Source: JAAZAI01 sp050942875
Lineage (GTDB): Bacteria; Verrucomicrobiota; Kiritimatiellia; RFP12; UBA3636
Assembly: GCA_050942875.1 (NCBI GenBank)
Contig: JBMNOD010000017.1
Coordinates: 1 to 52,104, forward strand
Reading direction: 5' to 3'
Length of the DNA: 52,104 nucleotides
A program made the position numbers and the translations under genes. The notes under the pieces are model-generated. The model did not search any database. It had not been told where the DNA came from and was given only the letters and a program-made list of their open reading frames with translations. Below are positions 8,658 through 15,246 of the stretch, piece after piece. Position 1 is the first letter of the stretch, and every line of letters begins with the position of its first letter.

Positions 8658-8941
8658 GGGCGTTGGCTTCTCCGTTCGGGCTGGGTGGAAACCCGGTCCG
8701 CCGCAGGGGTGCGGTTTGGCGCGGCGCAACAGGCAGCGCGCGCGCCGGGGCTCCGGGCGCCCCGCGCGGGGTGGGCAGCGCCCCGCGTCGCCATGCACTT
8801 TACCCCATCCGCCGCCTCCGCTTCCCGCGCCCGTGCGGCTTGTGCGGTCGGGGGGCCGGGCGCGGAAACGAAAAGGCCCCGGCGCGGGGCCGGGGCCTTG
8901 GTTGCGCGGCGGGGCCGCGTGGCGGGGTGGGGACGGTGGCG
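8658..8941. other. GC-rich gap before the lipoprotein gene
   Basis: About 284 bases holding the terminator at 8873-8899 and a stop-codon-adjacent repeat at 8917-8945. No open frame with a ribosome site is seen in the rest. A late-gene promoter for the lipoprotein-to-portal operon is expected here but I cannot point to clear boxes. Confidence 0.35.
8873..8899 (-). terminator. Rho-independent terminator after the 2-TM protein gene
   Basis: A perfect 11-bp stem (AAGGCCCCGGC paired with its complement) with a 5-nt loop. Reading the minus strand, it is followed by TTTTCGTTT. It sits 43 nt past the 8942 stop codon and before the lipoprotein gene, so it should separate repressor-proximal cargo from the late packaging genes. 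Confidence 0.7.
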
Positions 8942-8945
8942 CTAG
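8917..8945. repeat. 29-bp repeat overlapping a stop codon, copy 1
   Basis: Identical over 29 bases to 9910-9938. On the minus strand the unit begins with the TAG stop of the 8942 gene and continues CGCCACCGTCCCCACCCCGC. A third, partial copy is at 9776-9798. The inner 16 bases align with the GTCGGCACCGTGCCAC element in this phage (12 of 16 positions). Confidence 0.8.
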
Positions 8946-9484
8946 GCGTCGGGCTTCGCGGCGGGGCGGGGGCGGTAGCGCAGCGGGAGGATCGCGCCGA
9001 GGTTGCGCTGCGCCCACGTCAGGGGCTGCATGTCGCCGTGGAGCCCGCGCGCGAAGCACTCCTCGTTGTGGCAGGCGACGTCGAGGCACTGGAAGCCCGC
9101 CGTGTCGTCCTTCTCGATTTCGCGGCGTTCGCGGAGCACTTCCTCCAGCAGCGCCTCCGTGCCGGTCGAGAGGTCGGCCGGGAACCGCTTGGAGAGTTCG
9201 CCGAAGGCGGCCTTCTTCTCGTGGTGGCGCGCTTCGGCGTCGGCGAGCCTCTTCACGAGGGCGAGGCCGGCGGAGAGGCCGGCGACCAGGATGAGGCCGC
9301 GCGTGACCGTGACGCTCCACGCGAACGTGGAGACGAGCGCGGAGGTGCTCGCCACGAGCTCCACGCCCTGGAGCGCGCAGGCCCACAGCCGGATGGAGTC
9401 GATGCGGTGGGCGTGGTAGCGTTTCGACACTTCCACGGCGAACTGCTGCCGGTAGAGCTCGGCGGTGACTTCGTTCTTGTTCAT
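8942..9484 (-). CDS. Two-helix membrane protein (holin- or SLATT-like topology), unknown
   Basis: A 180-residue protein with a charged N-terminal helix, two adjacent hydrophobic segments around residues 36-75 (LQGVELVASTSALVSTFAW and GLILVAGLSAGLALV) and a long charged helical tail. This layout matches small two-transmembrane effectors such as SLATT proteins, and also some holins. No catalytic motif is seen. The gene ends at a terminator, separate from the late operon, in the repressor-proximal region where temperate phages often keep exclusion or conversion genes. Function is inference only. Confidence 0.6.
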   Translation of the reverse strand: MNKNEVTAELYRQQFAVEVSKRYHAHRIDSIRLWACALQGVELVASTSALVSTFAWSVTVTRGLILVAGLSAGLALVKRLADAEARHHEKKAAFGELSKRFPADLSTGTEALLEEVLRERREIEKDDTAGFQCLDVACHNEECFARGLHGDMQPLTWAQRNLGAILPLRYRPRPAAKPDA

Positions 9485-9523
9485 GCGGCGATTGTACAGC
9501 GGAGCCGCCCCGCGCGTCCAGCG

Positions 9524-9691
9524 CTATTTCCGCTTCGGCGGCGGGTTCGGCGGCTGCGCGATCGAGGCGCGCAGCGTCACCGCGACGATCTTGTCCGAGC
9601 GCCCTTGCGCGCCCTGGCTGTTGGCGAGGCGGACGACGCCGCCCTCCTTCACGTCCTTGCGGACGCCCTTGTCCTTGTCGTTGTCGTTCAT
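9524..9691 (-). CDS. Small hypothetical protein (55 aa)
   Basis: A short frame with ATG at 9691, starting MNDNDKDKGVRKDVKEGG and ending PPKRK before TAG at 9524. An AAAGGAACAG ribosome site lies about 8 nt upstream, and codon use is that of its neighbours. It is highly charged, with a middle segment VVRLANSQGAQGRSDKIVAV. I do not recognise it. It follows a heptamer-repeat gap and precedes the 2-TM gene by 39 nt. Confidence 0.55.
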   Translation of the reverse strand: MNDNDKDKGVRKDVKEGGVVRLANSQGAQGRSDKIVAVTLRASIAQPPNPPPKRK

Positions 9692-9704
9692 GGCCTGTTC
9701 CTTT

Positions 9705-9769
9705 GGGATTTGTGATTTGGGATTTGTGATTTGGGATTTGAAATTTGAAATTTGAAATTGGAGATTGGG
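9705..9769. repeat. Heptamer array: GGGATTT/GTGATTT then GAAATTT
   Basis: Nine consecutive 7-mers are readable: GGGATTT and GTGATTT alternate, then GAAATTT repeats and decays to GAGATTG. It lies just upstream of the ribosome site of the 55-residue gene on the minus strand. Confidence 0.85.
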
Positions 9770-9807
9770 GGCGGCGCGTGGCGGGGTGGGGACGGGGGCG
9801 CGGTCGG

Positions 9808-9862
9808 GAATTGGGAATTACGAATTACGAATTACGAATTACGAATTACGAATTGCGAATTC
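9808..9862. repeat. Heptamer array: GAATTAC
   Basis: About seven 7-bp units of GAATTAC with end variants GAATTGG and GAATTGC. The same unit appears at 15171-15183, 17760-17800 and, inverted, at 44933-44956 in the host part. Confidence 0.9.
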
Positions 9863-9909
9863 GGGACGGGGCGGGGTGGGGATTGGGGGCGCGGGGGCTG
9901 GGGATTAGC

Positions 9910-9938
9910 GCGTGGCGGGGTGGGGACGGTGGCGCTAG
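9910..9938. repeat. 29-bp repeat overlapping a stop codon, copy 2
   Basis: Identical to 8917-8945. The TAG stop of the zinc-ribbon gene (9935-9937) is inside it, exactly as in copy 1. Confidence 0.8.
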
Positions 9939-10219
9939 ACGTCGAGGTTGCGGACGGCGGCGCGGGAGATCTTCGCCTGGACGTTGCGGACGCAGTTCGC
10001 GCAGGCCCGCACCTTCCGGCGGCCGATCCTGACCACGCCCGTCTTGCCGCCGGTGCGCTGGCCGCAAACGCCGCACTTCGGCGGCTTGGCGAAGATCAGG
10101 AGCACGCCGCCGACCAGGAACACGCCCAAGGCGACTTGAGGCAGGCCGCCCATTGCAACCCCGGCGACGATTCCGATGAAGAGCAGCGTTCCGCAGCCCG
10201 AGTCCTTTTTCCGTGCCAT
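9935..10219 (-). CDS. Small membrane protein with a zinc-ribbon-like domain
   Basis: A 94-residue protein: one or two hydrophobic segments (LLFIGIVAGVAMG and ALGVFLVGGVLLIFA) followed by a treble/ribbon pattern CGVC...C-x-x-C (KCGVCGQRTGG and CANCVRN) with basic residues between. Four cysteines at the expected spacing suggest one bound zinc. The leader GAAGGAGAAAGAC before the ATG is the same as that of the next upstream gene, so the two leaders are duplicated. Likely phage cargo; function unknown. Confidence 0.65.
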   Translation of the reverse strand: MARKKDSGCGTLLFIGIVAGVAMGGLPQVALGVFLVGGVLLIFAKPPKCGVCGQRTGGKTGVVRIGRRKVRACANCVRNVQAKISRAAVRNLDV

Positions 10220-10237
10220 GTCTTTCTCCTTCAGTTC

Positions 10238-10250
10238 GTGGCAGTGTGCC
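10238..10250 (-). repeat. Dyad element GGCAC-AC-TGCCAC directly after a stop codon
   Basis: On the minus strand the TAG of the 10251 gene is followed at once by GGCACACTGCCAC, then by the ribosome site of the next gene. Same family as the copies at 10887-10899, 12002-12512, 35680-35692 and 36058-36070. Confidence 0.7.
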
Positions 10251-10868
10251 CTATGCGTTCAAGGTCAACTGCCTTACCAGCCACTCGACGTAGAATCCGT
10301 TCGCGCTGGTGAAGACCATGCTCTTCTGCCTGCTTTCCGCGCTGACCTCGATTTCAAACGCGCTTCCATCGACCGACAGGAGCTTGTCCAGCCGGACCAC
10401 GCGGTCCGTCCCGGCGCCATCGAAGACGATCCGCTTGTCGGTGACCACGAGCGTTCCGCTGGCGATGTGCTGCCACTCCTGCGTCGAGCGCGACTGCCCG
10501 CCTCCCGAATGCAGGACGACGCCGCGGCCGACGCTCACGCTCACGCCGCCGCCCGCCGCCCGCCTCACCGCCCGCGTCTCGTAGAGGTTCGAGGGCTCCG
10601 CCCAGTACGCCGACTCTCCCTTGCGAAGCAGGATCGGCGACGCGACCGGATCCAGCCCGCCGGCCCTTTCGGCGGCTTCGACCATCGCCTGGAACCGCCT
10701 GTGCGCGGCGACCCTGCGTTCCTTGTCGAGCCTCCTGCGCTTCGCGGCGGCGACTTTCGACGCGACGCCGTGCGCCACGCCGATCACGAGCAGGACGAAG
10801 AGAAAGCACGCGAGCCCCGCGAGCAGCATTGCGTCTTCCTTCGGCATGTTTGAAAAGATTCCGGCCAT
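10251..10868 (-). CDS. Membrane-anchored protein with a PH-like (GRAM/bPH-type) domain
   Basis: A 205-residue protein. One transmembrane segment (AMLLAGLACFLFVLLVIGVA, about 13-32) is followed by a basic helix (KRRRLDKERRVAAHRRF) and a beta-rich domain. The C-terminal LVVTDKRIVFDG motif plus a following strand-turn segment is typical of bacterial PH/GRAM-like domains that measure cell state or bind lipids. The leader is a near copy of that of the 9935 gene. It lies between the repressor and the lytic packaging operon, so lysogeny-expressed cargo is likely. Function unproven. Confidence 0.6.
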   Translation of the reverse strand: MAGIFSNMPKEDAMLLAGLACFLFVLLVIGVAHGVASKVAAAKRRRLDKERRVAAHRRFQAMVEAAERAGGLDPVASPILLRKGESAYWAEPSNLYETRAVRRAAGGGVSVSVGRGVVLHSGGGQSRSTQEWQHIASGTLVVTDKRIVFDGAGTDRVVRLDKLLSVDGSAFEIEVSAESRQKSMVFTSANGFYVEWLVRQLTLNA

Positions 10869-10886
10869 GTCTTTCTCCTTCCTCTT

Positions 10887-10899
10887 GTGGCAGTGTGCG
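10887..10899 (-). repeat. Dyad element GCACAC-TGCCAC after the repressor stop
   Basis: A copy of the GGCAC-NN-TGCCAC family 12 nt past the repressor stop and just upstream of the duplicated ribosome-site leader of the PH-like gene. Confidence 0.6.
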
Positions 10900-10910
10900 G
10901 ACGCTGGCTT

Positions 10911-11360
10911 CTATTTGGGCTGCTCGAACGCCAGGGAGAAGATGCGGGAGAAGATGCGCTGGGCTTCGTAGGCGTGCGCCTTCGCCTCCCGCGAGTCCCC
11001 CTCGGCATGGATCCTCAGCGCGGCGGACGCCTCGGACATGGCGGAGGCGAACCAGCCGATCATCCGCCTTCCCTCGGGATGCGAAAGCATCTCGTCGTAG
11101 GCGTCGGAAAAGTTCTTTGATACGTTTTCTTTGCCATAGAACGGATCAGATTCTAAGGATTCTTTTCCTGTCAACAACCATTCCACCGATTTACCGGTTG
11201 CCTTGGATATTGAGTTTAGTTTATCCCCTCCGGGAATAGAACCAGAAGCCCATTTTTGATACAAAGGAGGGGAAACGCCGATTTCTCTAGAAAATCCGGC
11301 TTTTGTCCGTTTGCCTCGCAGCCGTTCTAGTCGATCGAAAAAAGATTCACCGTTTTTCAT
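10911..11360 (-). CDS. Prophage repressor, XRE/cI-type HTH
   Basis: A 149-residue protein with an N-terminal Cro/cI-type helix-turn-helix: TKAGFSREIGVSPPLYQKW, then PGGDKLNSISKATGKSVEWLLTG, the usual lambda-repressor fold sequence. The C-terminal half is helical and lacks a LexA-type protease motif, so induction probably does not use self-cleavage. It is transcribed leftward, away from the Ner/Cro-like gene, with overlapping divergent promoters between them. It is the expected master repressor of the transposase operon. Confidence 0.85.
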   Translation of the reverse strand: MKNGESFFDRLERLRGKRTKAGFSREIGVSPPLYQKWASGSIPGGDKLNSISKATGKSVEWLLTGKESLESDPFYGKENVSKNFSDAYDEMLSHPEGRRMIGWFASAMSEASAALRIHAEGDSREAKAHAYEAQRIFSRIFSLAFEQPK

Positions 11361-11368
11361 TTTAGTGC

Positions 11369-11397
11369 TTGACTGGTTTACTTTGGTTTATTATAGT
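11369..11397 (+). promoter_or_regulatory. Early promoter of the lytic (transposase) operon
   Basis: TTGACT at 11369-11374 and TATAGT at 11392-11397 with a 17-nt spacer. The spacer holds GGTTTAC and GGTTTA words, and GTTTACC recurs at 11424-11430, which are good candidates for repressor operators. On the opposite strand TATAAT (11395-11390) would serve the repressor gene, so the two promoters overlap. Confidence 0.75.
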
Positions 11398-11435
11398 TCG
11401 CATTGTTTCACGCAACTACCAAGAGTTTACCAAAA

Positions 11436-11618
11436 ATGAACGCGAAAAAGAAGAAGGTAAAACCAGCACGGCGCCGTGTGGTCAATTTTCCCGGCATCGG
11501 GAAGCACGCCGAGCAGCTTGGCGTGAGCCGCCCGCACCTCTGGATGGTGCTGACCGGACGCCGCGAAAGCCGGAGCCTGATGGAACGCTACGAGCAGCTT
11601 ACGGGAGGGCGGCCATGA
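11436..11618 (+). CDS. Ner/Cro-like small DNA-binding protein
   Basis: A 60-residue basic protein: MNAKKKKVKPARRR, then a helix-turn-helix GIGKHAEQLGVSRPHLWMVLTGRRESRSL. The earlier ATG at 11403 would fall at or before the transcript start predicted from the promoter, so 11436 is chosen. It is the first gene of the lytic operon, the place of Ner in Mu and Cro in lambda, and probably turns down the early and repressor promoters. Its stop overlaps the next start as ATGA. Confidence 0.7.
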   Translation: MNAKKKKVKPARRRVVNFPGIGKHAEQLGVSRPHLWMVLTGRRESRSLMERYEQLTGGRP

Positions 11619-12547
11619 CGGCGGCGGACAAGCTCGCGCTCTTCAAGGCGGAAACGGGGCGGACGTGGAAGAACATCGCGGAAATCCTCGGCGTCTCCAG
11701 GCAGATGATCGACTTCGTGAGGGCTGGCAGGCGGAACTTCGGCGCGGAGGCCGAGGCGCGGCTCGACAAGGAGCTTTCCCGCATCAACACGGGCAAGGAC
11801 ACGACGACAAACACAACAGGAAAGGCAGACATGAACGAACGGGAACGAAAGGTCGGCGCCGCGCTTTTGGACGCGAACGAGCGGCTGCGCAAGGAGAACG
11901 AGCGGCTCAAGGCCGATTGCGAAGAGAAGGACCGGGAGATCGCCTGGTGCAGGAAGATGCTGGAAATGGTCGTCGAACGCTTCCCCGGAGAGGCGTCAAA
12001 GTCGGCGCCGTGCCACGGGGAGAAGGCGGCGGGGTCGGCACCGTGCCACGAGGAGAAGGCGGAGTGCACGTGCTGGGACGACATCAACGCGCTCCTCGCG
12101 CCAAAGGGGCTTCGGCTGAGCGAGCGGGACGTCTATGTCAGGATCGTGGACGGCGTCGAAGAGACGCGCCATTCGCACCCAACGGAGCCAATCGACCCGG
12201 ATTCCGGAGCGGTCCAGTGCTGCATCCTGATGACGCACTGCCCGTTCTGCGGGAAGCCATACGCCGAAAAGTCGGCACCATGCCACGAGGAGAAGGCGGG
12301 CGAGCCGTTCGCGTGGGATGATGCGAGCCTGAACATGGGCGTTGTCGTGCCGTGGCCGCGCCGCGAGGCGGCGGGGTCGGGACAGTGCCACGAAGAGAAG
12401 GCGGCGGGGTCGGGACAATGCCACGAGGCGGCGGAGTCGGCACCGCGCCACGAGAAGGCGGCAATGTCGGCACCGCGCCACGAGGAGGCGGCGGGGTCGG
12501 GACAATGCCACGGGGACGCCGAGGGGAGGGACGAGCTGCCATGGTAG
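11615..12547 (+). CDS. Early protein: HTH, coiled coil and an 8-fold in-frame palindrome-derived repeat
   Basis: A 310-residue frame in three parts. Residues 1-60 form a helix-turn-helix (TWKNIAEILGVSRQMIDFV). Residues from about 73 (a second possible start at 11831 with ribosome site AGGAAAGG) form a charged coiled coil. The rest contains eight copies of a 9-11 residue unit like SAPCHEEKAAG or SGQCHEEKAAG, spaced 27, 30 or 33 bases apart when tandem. Between copies lies a CTCWDDIN...CPFCG segment with cysteines. At DNA level each unit carries GTCGGCACCGTGCCAC or a variant. The segment before 11831 looks like an intergenic A/C-rich leader that is now read through, so an ancestral two-gene origin is likely. 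Function unknown. Confidence 0.7.
   Translation: MTAADKLALFKAETGRTWKNIAEILGVSRQMIDFVRAGRRNFGAEAEARLDKELSRINTGKDTTTNTTGKADMNERERKVGAALLDANERLRKENERLKADCEEKDREIAWCRKMLEMVVERFPGEASKSAPCHGEKAAGSAPCHEEKAECTCWDDINALLAPKGLRLSERDVYVRIVDGVEETRHSHPTEPIDPDSGAVQCCILMTHCPFCGKPYAEKSAPCHEEKAGEPFAWDDASLNMGVVVPWPRREAAGSGQCHEEKAAGSGQCHEAAESAPRHEKAAMSAPRHEEAAGSGQCHGDAEGRDELPW
12002..12512 (+). repeat. Eight in-frame copies of the GTCGGCAC-NN-TGCCAC dyad element
   Basis: Copies begin at about 12002, 12035, 12271, 12377, 12410, 12437, 12467 and 12497. Within the two tandem clusters the spacings are 33 and then 33, 27, 30 and 30 bases, all multiples of three. Two variants alternate: TCGGCACCGTGCCAC and TCGGGACAATGCCAC, and the same two variants occur in the host intergenic region (35680 and 36058). 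Confidence 0.85.
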
Positions 12548-13353
12548 CGGAGGGGAGGGCGATCCGACGCGCGGCGGGGCTGATGGCCGGCATCGAGGGC
12601 GCGAAGGCGCGGCTGGACGCGCTGGGGCTGGAGGCGGCGGCGATCCGGCGGGAGCTGCAAACGGCGCGAGAGGCGGCGGGGCGGGAAACGCTGCTCTGCA
12701 ACGTGGTGGAGGCGGACCCGAAGGACTACGCGAAGATCATCATGAACGTGAACATGTGCCGCCGGCGCGTGTCGTCGGGCGGGCGCGTGCTGCGCTACCT
12801 GGAGCTCTACCGGAACGAGGTGCTGGCGGCGGCGGAGGAGTTCGAATCAGGACGATCCGGAGGCCGCGGCCGGAAAACTAGTTCCCACGGAACCAGTTTT
12901 ACAGTCGAGGCGATCCGGGAGCGCCTGCGCTGCCGGAAGCAGGACGTTTCGGCGGGGATCCTGCTGCTGAAGTGCCGGCGGGAGCAGGCGGTGCCGTACA
13001 AGGACGCGAAGGGGCGCTGGCAGCTCCGGCCGGCGTCGGACGAGGAGCTCGACGCGCTCGGCGCGATGGAGGCGCGGGTGCGCGCGGGGCGGACGCCGAT
13101 CGCGCGGTGGACGGCGGGGCTCGGCGGCAAGGTGGCCACCGAGGACAAGCCGCGGGGCGCGACGGACCACGCGGGGCTGGCGATGCGGGCGCTGACGAGC
13201 CTGCGCACCGTCTTCGAGAACTGGCGGGCGGTGCCGATGGAGCAGCGCGGGACGATCCTGGACTTCATGCACGAGGTGCTCTACGACGCGCCGGACGACG
13301 TCCGCGAGGTGCTGGAGCGCCTGTGCCCGCAGGGCGGGGGCGGGCGGAAGTGA
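12541..13353 (+). CDS. Early phage protein of unknown function
   Basis: A 270-residue protein, helical throughout, starting MVAEGRAIRRAAGLMAGIEG. Its ATG overlaps the end of the previous gene and is preceded by GAGGGGAGGGACG. The N-terminal third could be a coiled coil. The middle segment FTVEAIRERLRCRKQDVSAGILLLKCRREQAV reads like a winged-helix element. An AT-rich imperfect palindrome at 12877-12901 falls in the linker GRKTSSHGTSF, unlike the surrounding base composition. No family is recognised. Position between the early HTH gene and the transposase suggests a replication or regulatory role. Confidence 0.6.
   Translation: MVAEGRAIRRAAGLMAGIEGAKARLDALGLEAAAIRRELQTAREAAGRETLLCNVVEADPKDYAKIIMNVNMCRRRVSSGGRVLRYLELYRNEVLAAAEEFESGRSGGRGRKTSSHGTSFTVEAIRERLRCRKQDVSAGILLLKCRREQAVPYKDAKGRWQLRPASDEELDALGAMEARVRAGRTPIARWTAGLGGKVATEDKPRGATDHAGLAMRALTSLRTVFENWRAVPMEQRGTILDFMHEVLYDAPDDVREVLERLCPQGGGGRK
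12877..12901. repeat. AT-rich palindrome inside a GC-rich early gene
   Basis: AAAACTAGTTCC, three bases, then GGAACCAGTTTT: a 12-bp dyad with one mismatch. Its base composition contrasts sharply with the flanks. It could be an operator, an insertion scar or a protein linker encoded by a palindromic insertion. Confidence 0.6.
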
Positions 13354-13382
13354 GCGGGGACGCGGCCGCGGAGGAGGACGCC

Positions 13383-15119
13383 ATGACGGCGAAGGAGCGA
13401 AGACGGAAGCTGAACGAGGTCGGGCGCGCCCTGGAGGGCGGTTCGTCGATGCAGTTCGCCTGCGCGGAGGCGGGCGTCTCGGTGGCATGGTACAAACGCT
13501 GGCGCGCCCGGCTGGAGGAGGCGGGGCTGGAGGGGCTGGCGGACCTGCCGAGGAGCGGGCGGCCGCCGGCGGTGGAGGTCTCGGAGGAGGACGCGGCGAA
13601 GCTGCGGAGCGCCTACCTGAGGAGCAACCGGGGGAGGAACGCGGGGTCGATGACGATGGCGGCGCGGTCGCTGGCGAAGCGGGGGGCGCTGGCGCCGGAA
13701 CTGTGCGCGGAAATTTTGAGGGAACGGGCCTCGAAGCACCAGCTTCCGACGGGGGTGGCGCGGGCGATGCGGGCGGCGCCGGCGGAGGTGGCGCGGTACC
13801 GGGACCCGGACTCCGGGCGCAACGACGGGATCTTCACGCCGGGCTGGCTGCGGATGGCGGAGGACGGCTCGCGGCGGCTGCTGCCGGGGGAGAAGCACGT
13901 GTGGGACGACGGGAGCGTGAACGTGGGGGTGCTCGTGCCGTGGACGCGGGGCGGGGACGCGTGCTCCAGGCGCTACGGGGTGCGGCTGGGGCGGTACCAG
14001 CTGCTGGCGTGCGTCGATTGCGCGACGGACTTCGTGGTGGGCTACAGCTACGTGGCGCGGGGGAACGACGCGTATTCCGCCGGGGACGCGGTGCGGGCGA
14101 TGCACGGGGTGTGGCAGGGCGCGGGCTACGCGCCGCGGGAGGTGGTGCTGGAGGGCGGGCCGTGGCAGGGGGGACGGGTGCTGGACTTCCTGGAGGCCGC
14201 CGGGGTGCGCATGGTCAGCGCCAAAAGCAAGCCGAACCAGAAATTGGTGGAGGGCTACTTCGACCGGCTGTGGACGGCGCTCAGCGTGAAGCTGGAGGGC
14301 AAGGGGCAGCTTGGGCGGCAGCGCGGGGAGATGGCGGAGGAGACGAAGGACTGGATCGCCTGCCGGGAGGGGCGGCGGGACCCGCGCGGGCTCTTCCCGA
14401 TGCTGGACGAGTTCCTGGCGGCGCTGGACCGGGCGATCGAGTTCGTGAACGGGGAGCCGGTGGAGAGCCGGACGTACGGGGAGAAGTGGATCCCGGCGGA
14501 GGAGTACGCGGGGGCGCGGGCGAACGGCCGGCCGCTCGTGGGGGGGCTGTGGCGGCTGGCGCTGCCGGTGGTGGAGGAGCGGACGATGCGCCGCCAGGGA
14601 ATGGTGCGGGTCCAGACGATGTCGCCCTTCGGCTTCCCGCACGTCTACGTCTTCGCGTGCGAGGAGGGCTGGCGGTACGACGGCGCGCGGGTGCGCGTGG
14701 CGTTCGACCCGTACGCGATCCGCAGCGGCGCGGCGCTGACGCTGGCGCGGCCGTGGCGCGGCCTGCCGGCGGGGACGGTCATCGCGGACGCGGCGCCGTG
14801 CATCAGCCCGGCGCCGGACGTGATGGCGCTGGGCGGGGCGCTCGATCCGCGCGAGGACGCGGCGCGGATCAAGAAGGCGTCGCGGGCGCTGGTGGCGGAG
14901 TCCGTGGCGGCGTTCGACGAGCGCAGCGGCAAGGCGCGGCGCAGGACGCTGGCGCGGGGGACGTCGCCGACGCTGGCGGCGCTCGACTACCTGCACGGGC
15001 GGGCGGCGCGCGTGGAGGAGGACGAGGACGCGCTGGAGGCGCTGCGGCGCAGCCGGCAGACGGCGGCGCTCGCCACGGACTGGGCGGCGGAGGAAAGGGC
15101 GGCGGGGATACTCGTCTAG
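13383..15119 (+). CDS. MuA-like DDE transposase
   Basis: A 578-residue transposase with an N-terminal helix-turn-helix region (MQFACAEAGVSVAWYKRW, then GLADLPRSGRPP) and a central rve-type catalytic core. The first catalytic Asp is in LLACVDCATDFVVGYS (D212), the last Glu in PNQKLVEGYFDRLW (E290). At the middle acid position, usually D in a DNG-like motif, the sequence reads VVLEGGPWQ (E257), 33 residues before E290. After the core is a Mu-type beta-barrel domain. The ATG at 13383 has GGAGGA just upstream; a GTG at 13350 overlapping the previous stop is the alternative. It carries out integration and replicative transposition with the MuB-like ATPase. Confidence 0.85.
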   Translation: MTAKERRRKLNEVGRALEGGSSMQFACAEAGVSVAWYKRWRARLEEAGLEGLADLPRSGRPPAVEVSEEDAAKLRSAYLRSNRGRNAGSMTMAARSLAKRGALAPELCAEILRERASKHQLPTGVARAMRAAPAEVARYRDPDSGRNDGIFTPGWLRMAEDGSRRLLPGEKHVWDDGSVNVGVLVPWTRGGDACSRRYGVRLGRYQLLACVDCATDFVVGYSYVARGNDAYSAGDAVRAMHGVWQGAGYAPREVVLEGGPWQGGRVLDFLEAAGVRMVSAKSKPNQKLVEGYFDRLWTALSVKLEGKGQLGRQRGEMAEETKDWIACREGRRDPRGLFPMLDEFLAALDRAIEFVNGEPVESRTYGEKWIPAEEYAGARANGRPLVGGLWRLALPVVEERTMRRQGMVRVQTMSPFGFPHVYVFACEEGWRYDGARVRVAFDPYAIRSGAALTLARPWRGLPAGTVIADAAPCISPAPDVMALGGALDPREDAARIKKASRALVAESVAAFDERSGKARRRTLARGTSPTLAALDYLHGRAARVEEDEDALEALRRSRQTAALATDWAAEERAAGILV

Positions 15120-15129
15120 GGGCGAGGAT

Positions 15130-15184
15130 GCCAGCGGCCAGCGGCTAGCGGCTAGCGGCTAGGGGGCTGGGGAATTACGAATTT
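15130..15184. repeat. Heptamer array: GGCTAGC then GAATTAC
   Basis: Units of GGCTAGC/GGCCAGC change to GAATTAC, all with 7-bp period. The array lies between the transposase stop and the next small gene and is followed by the hairpin GTGGCG-GTGT-CGCCAC. Confidence 0.8.
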
Positions 15185-15207
15185 CGTGGCGGTGTCGCCA
15201 CACGGAC

Positions 15208-15246
15208 AACAACAACGACAAACCAACAAACAACAGGAGAACGGCA
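15208..15246 (+). promoter_or_regulatory. A/C-rich translation leader, copy 1
   Basis: A G- and T-poor leader with CAACAACGACAAAC followed by the ribosome site AACAGGAGAACGGCA. It is nearly identical to 15432-15470 before the MuB-like gene. Being unstructured, it may favour ribosome loading in this GC-rich phage. Confidence 0.6.

Noticed and set aside
9705..9862. Possible CRISPR array
   Set aside because: Repeats are 7-bp tandem units with no spacers, no 24-40 bp direct repeats and no cas genes nearby.
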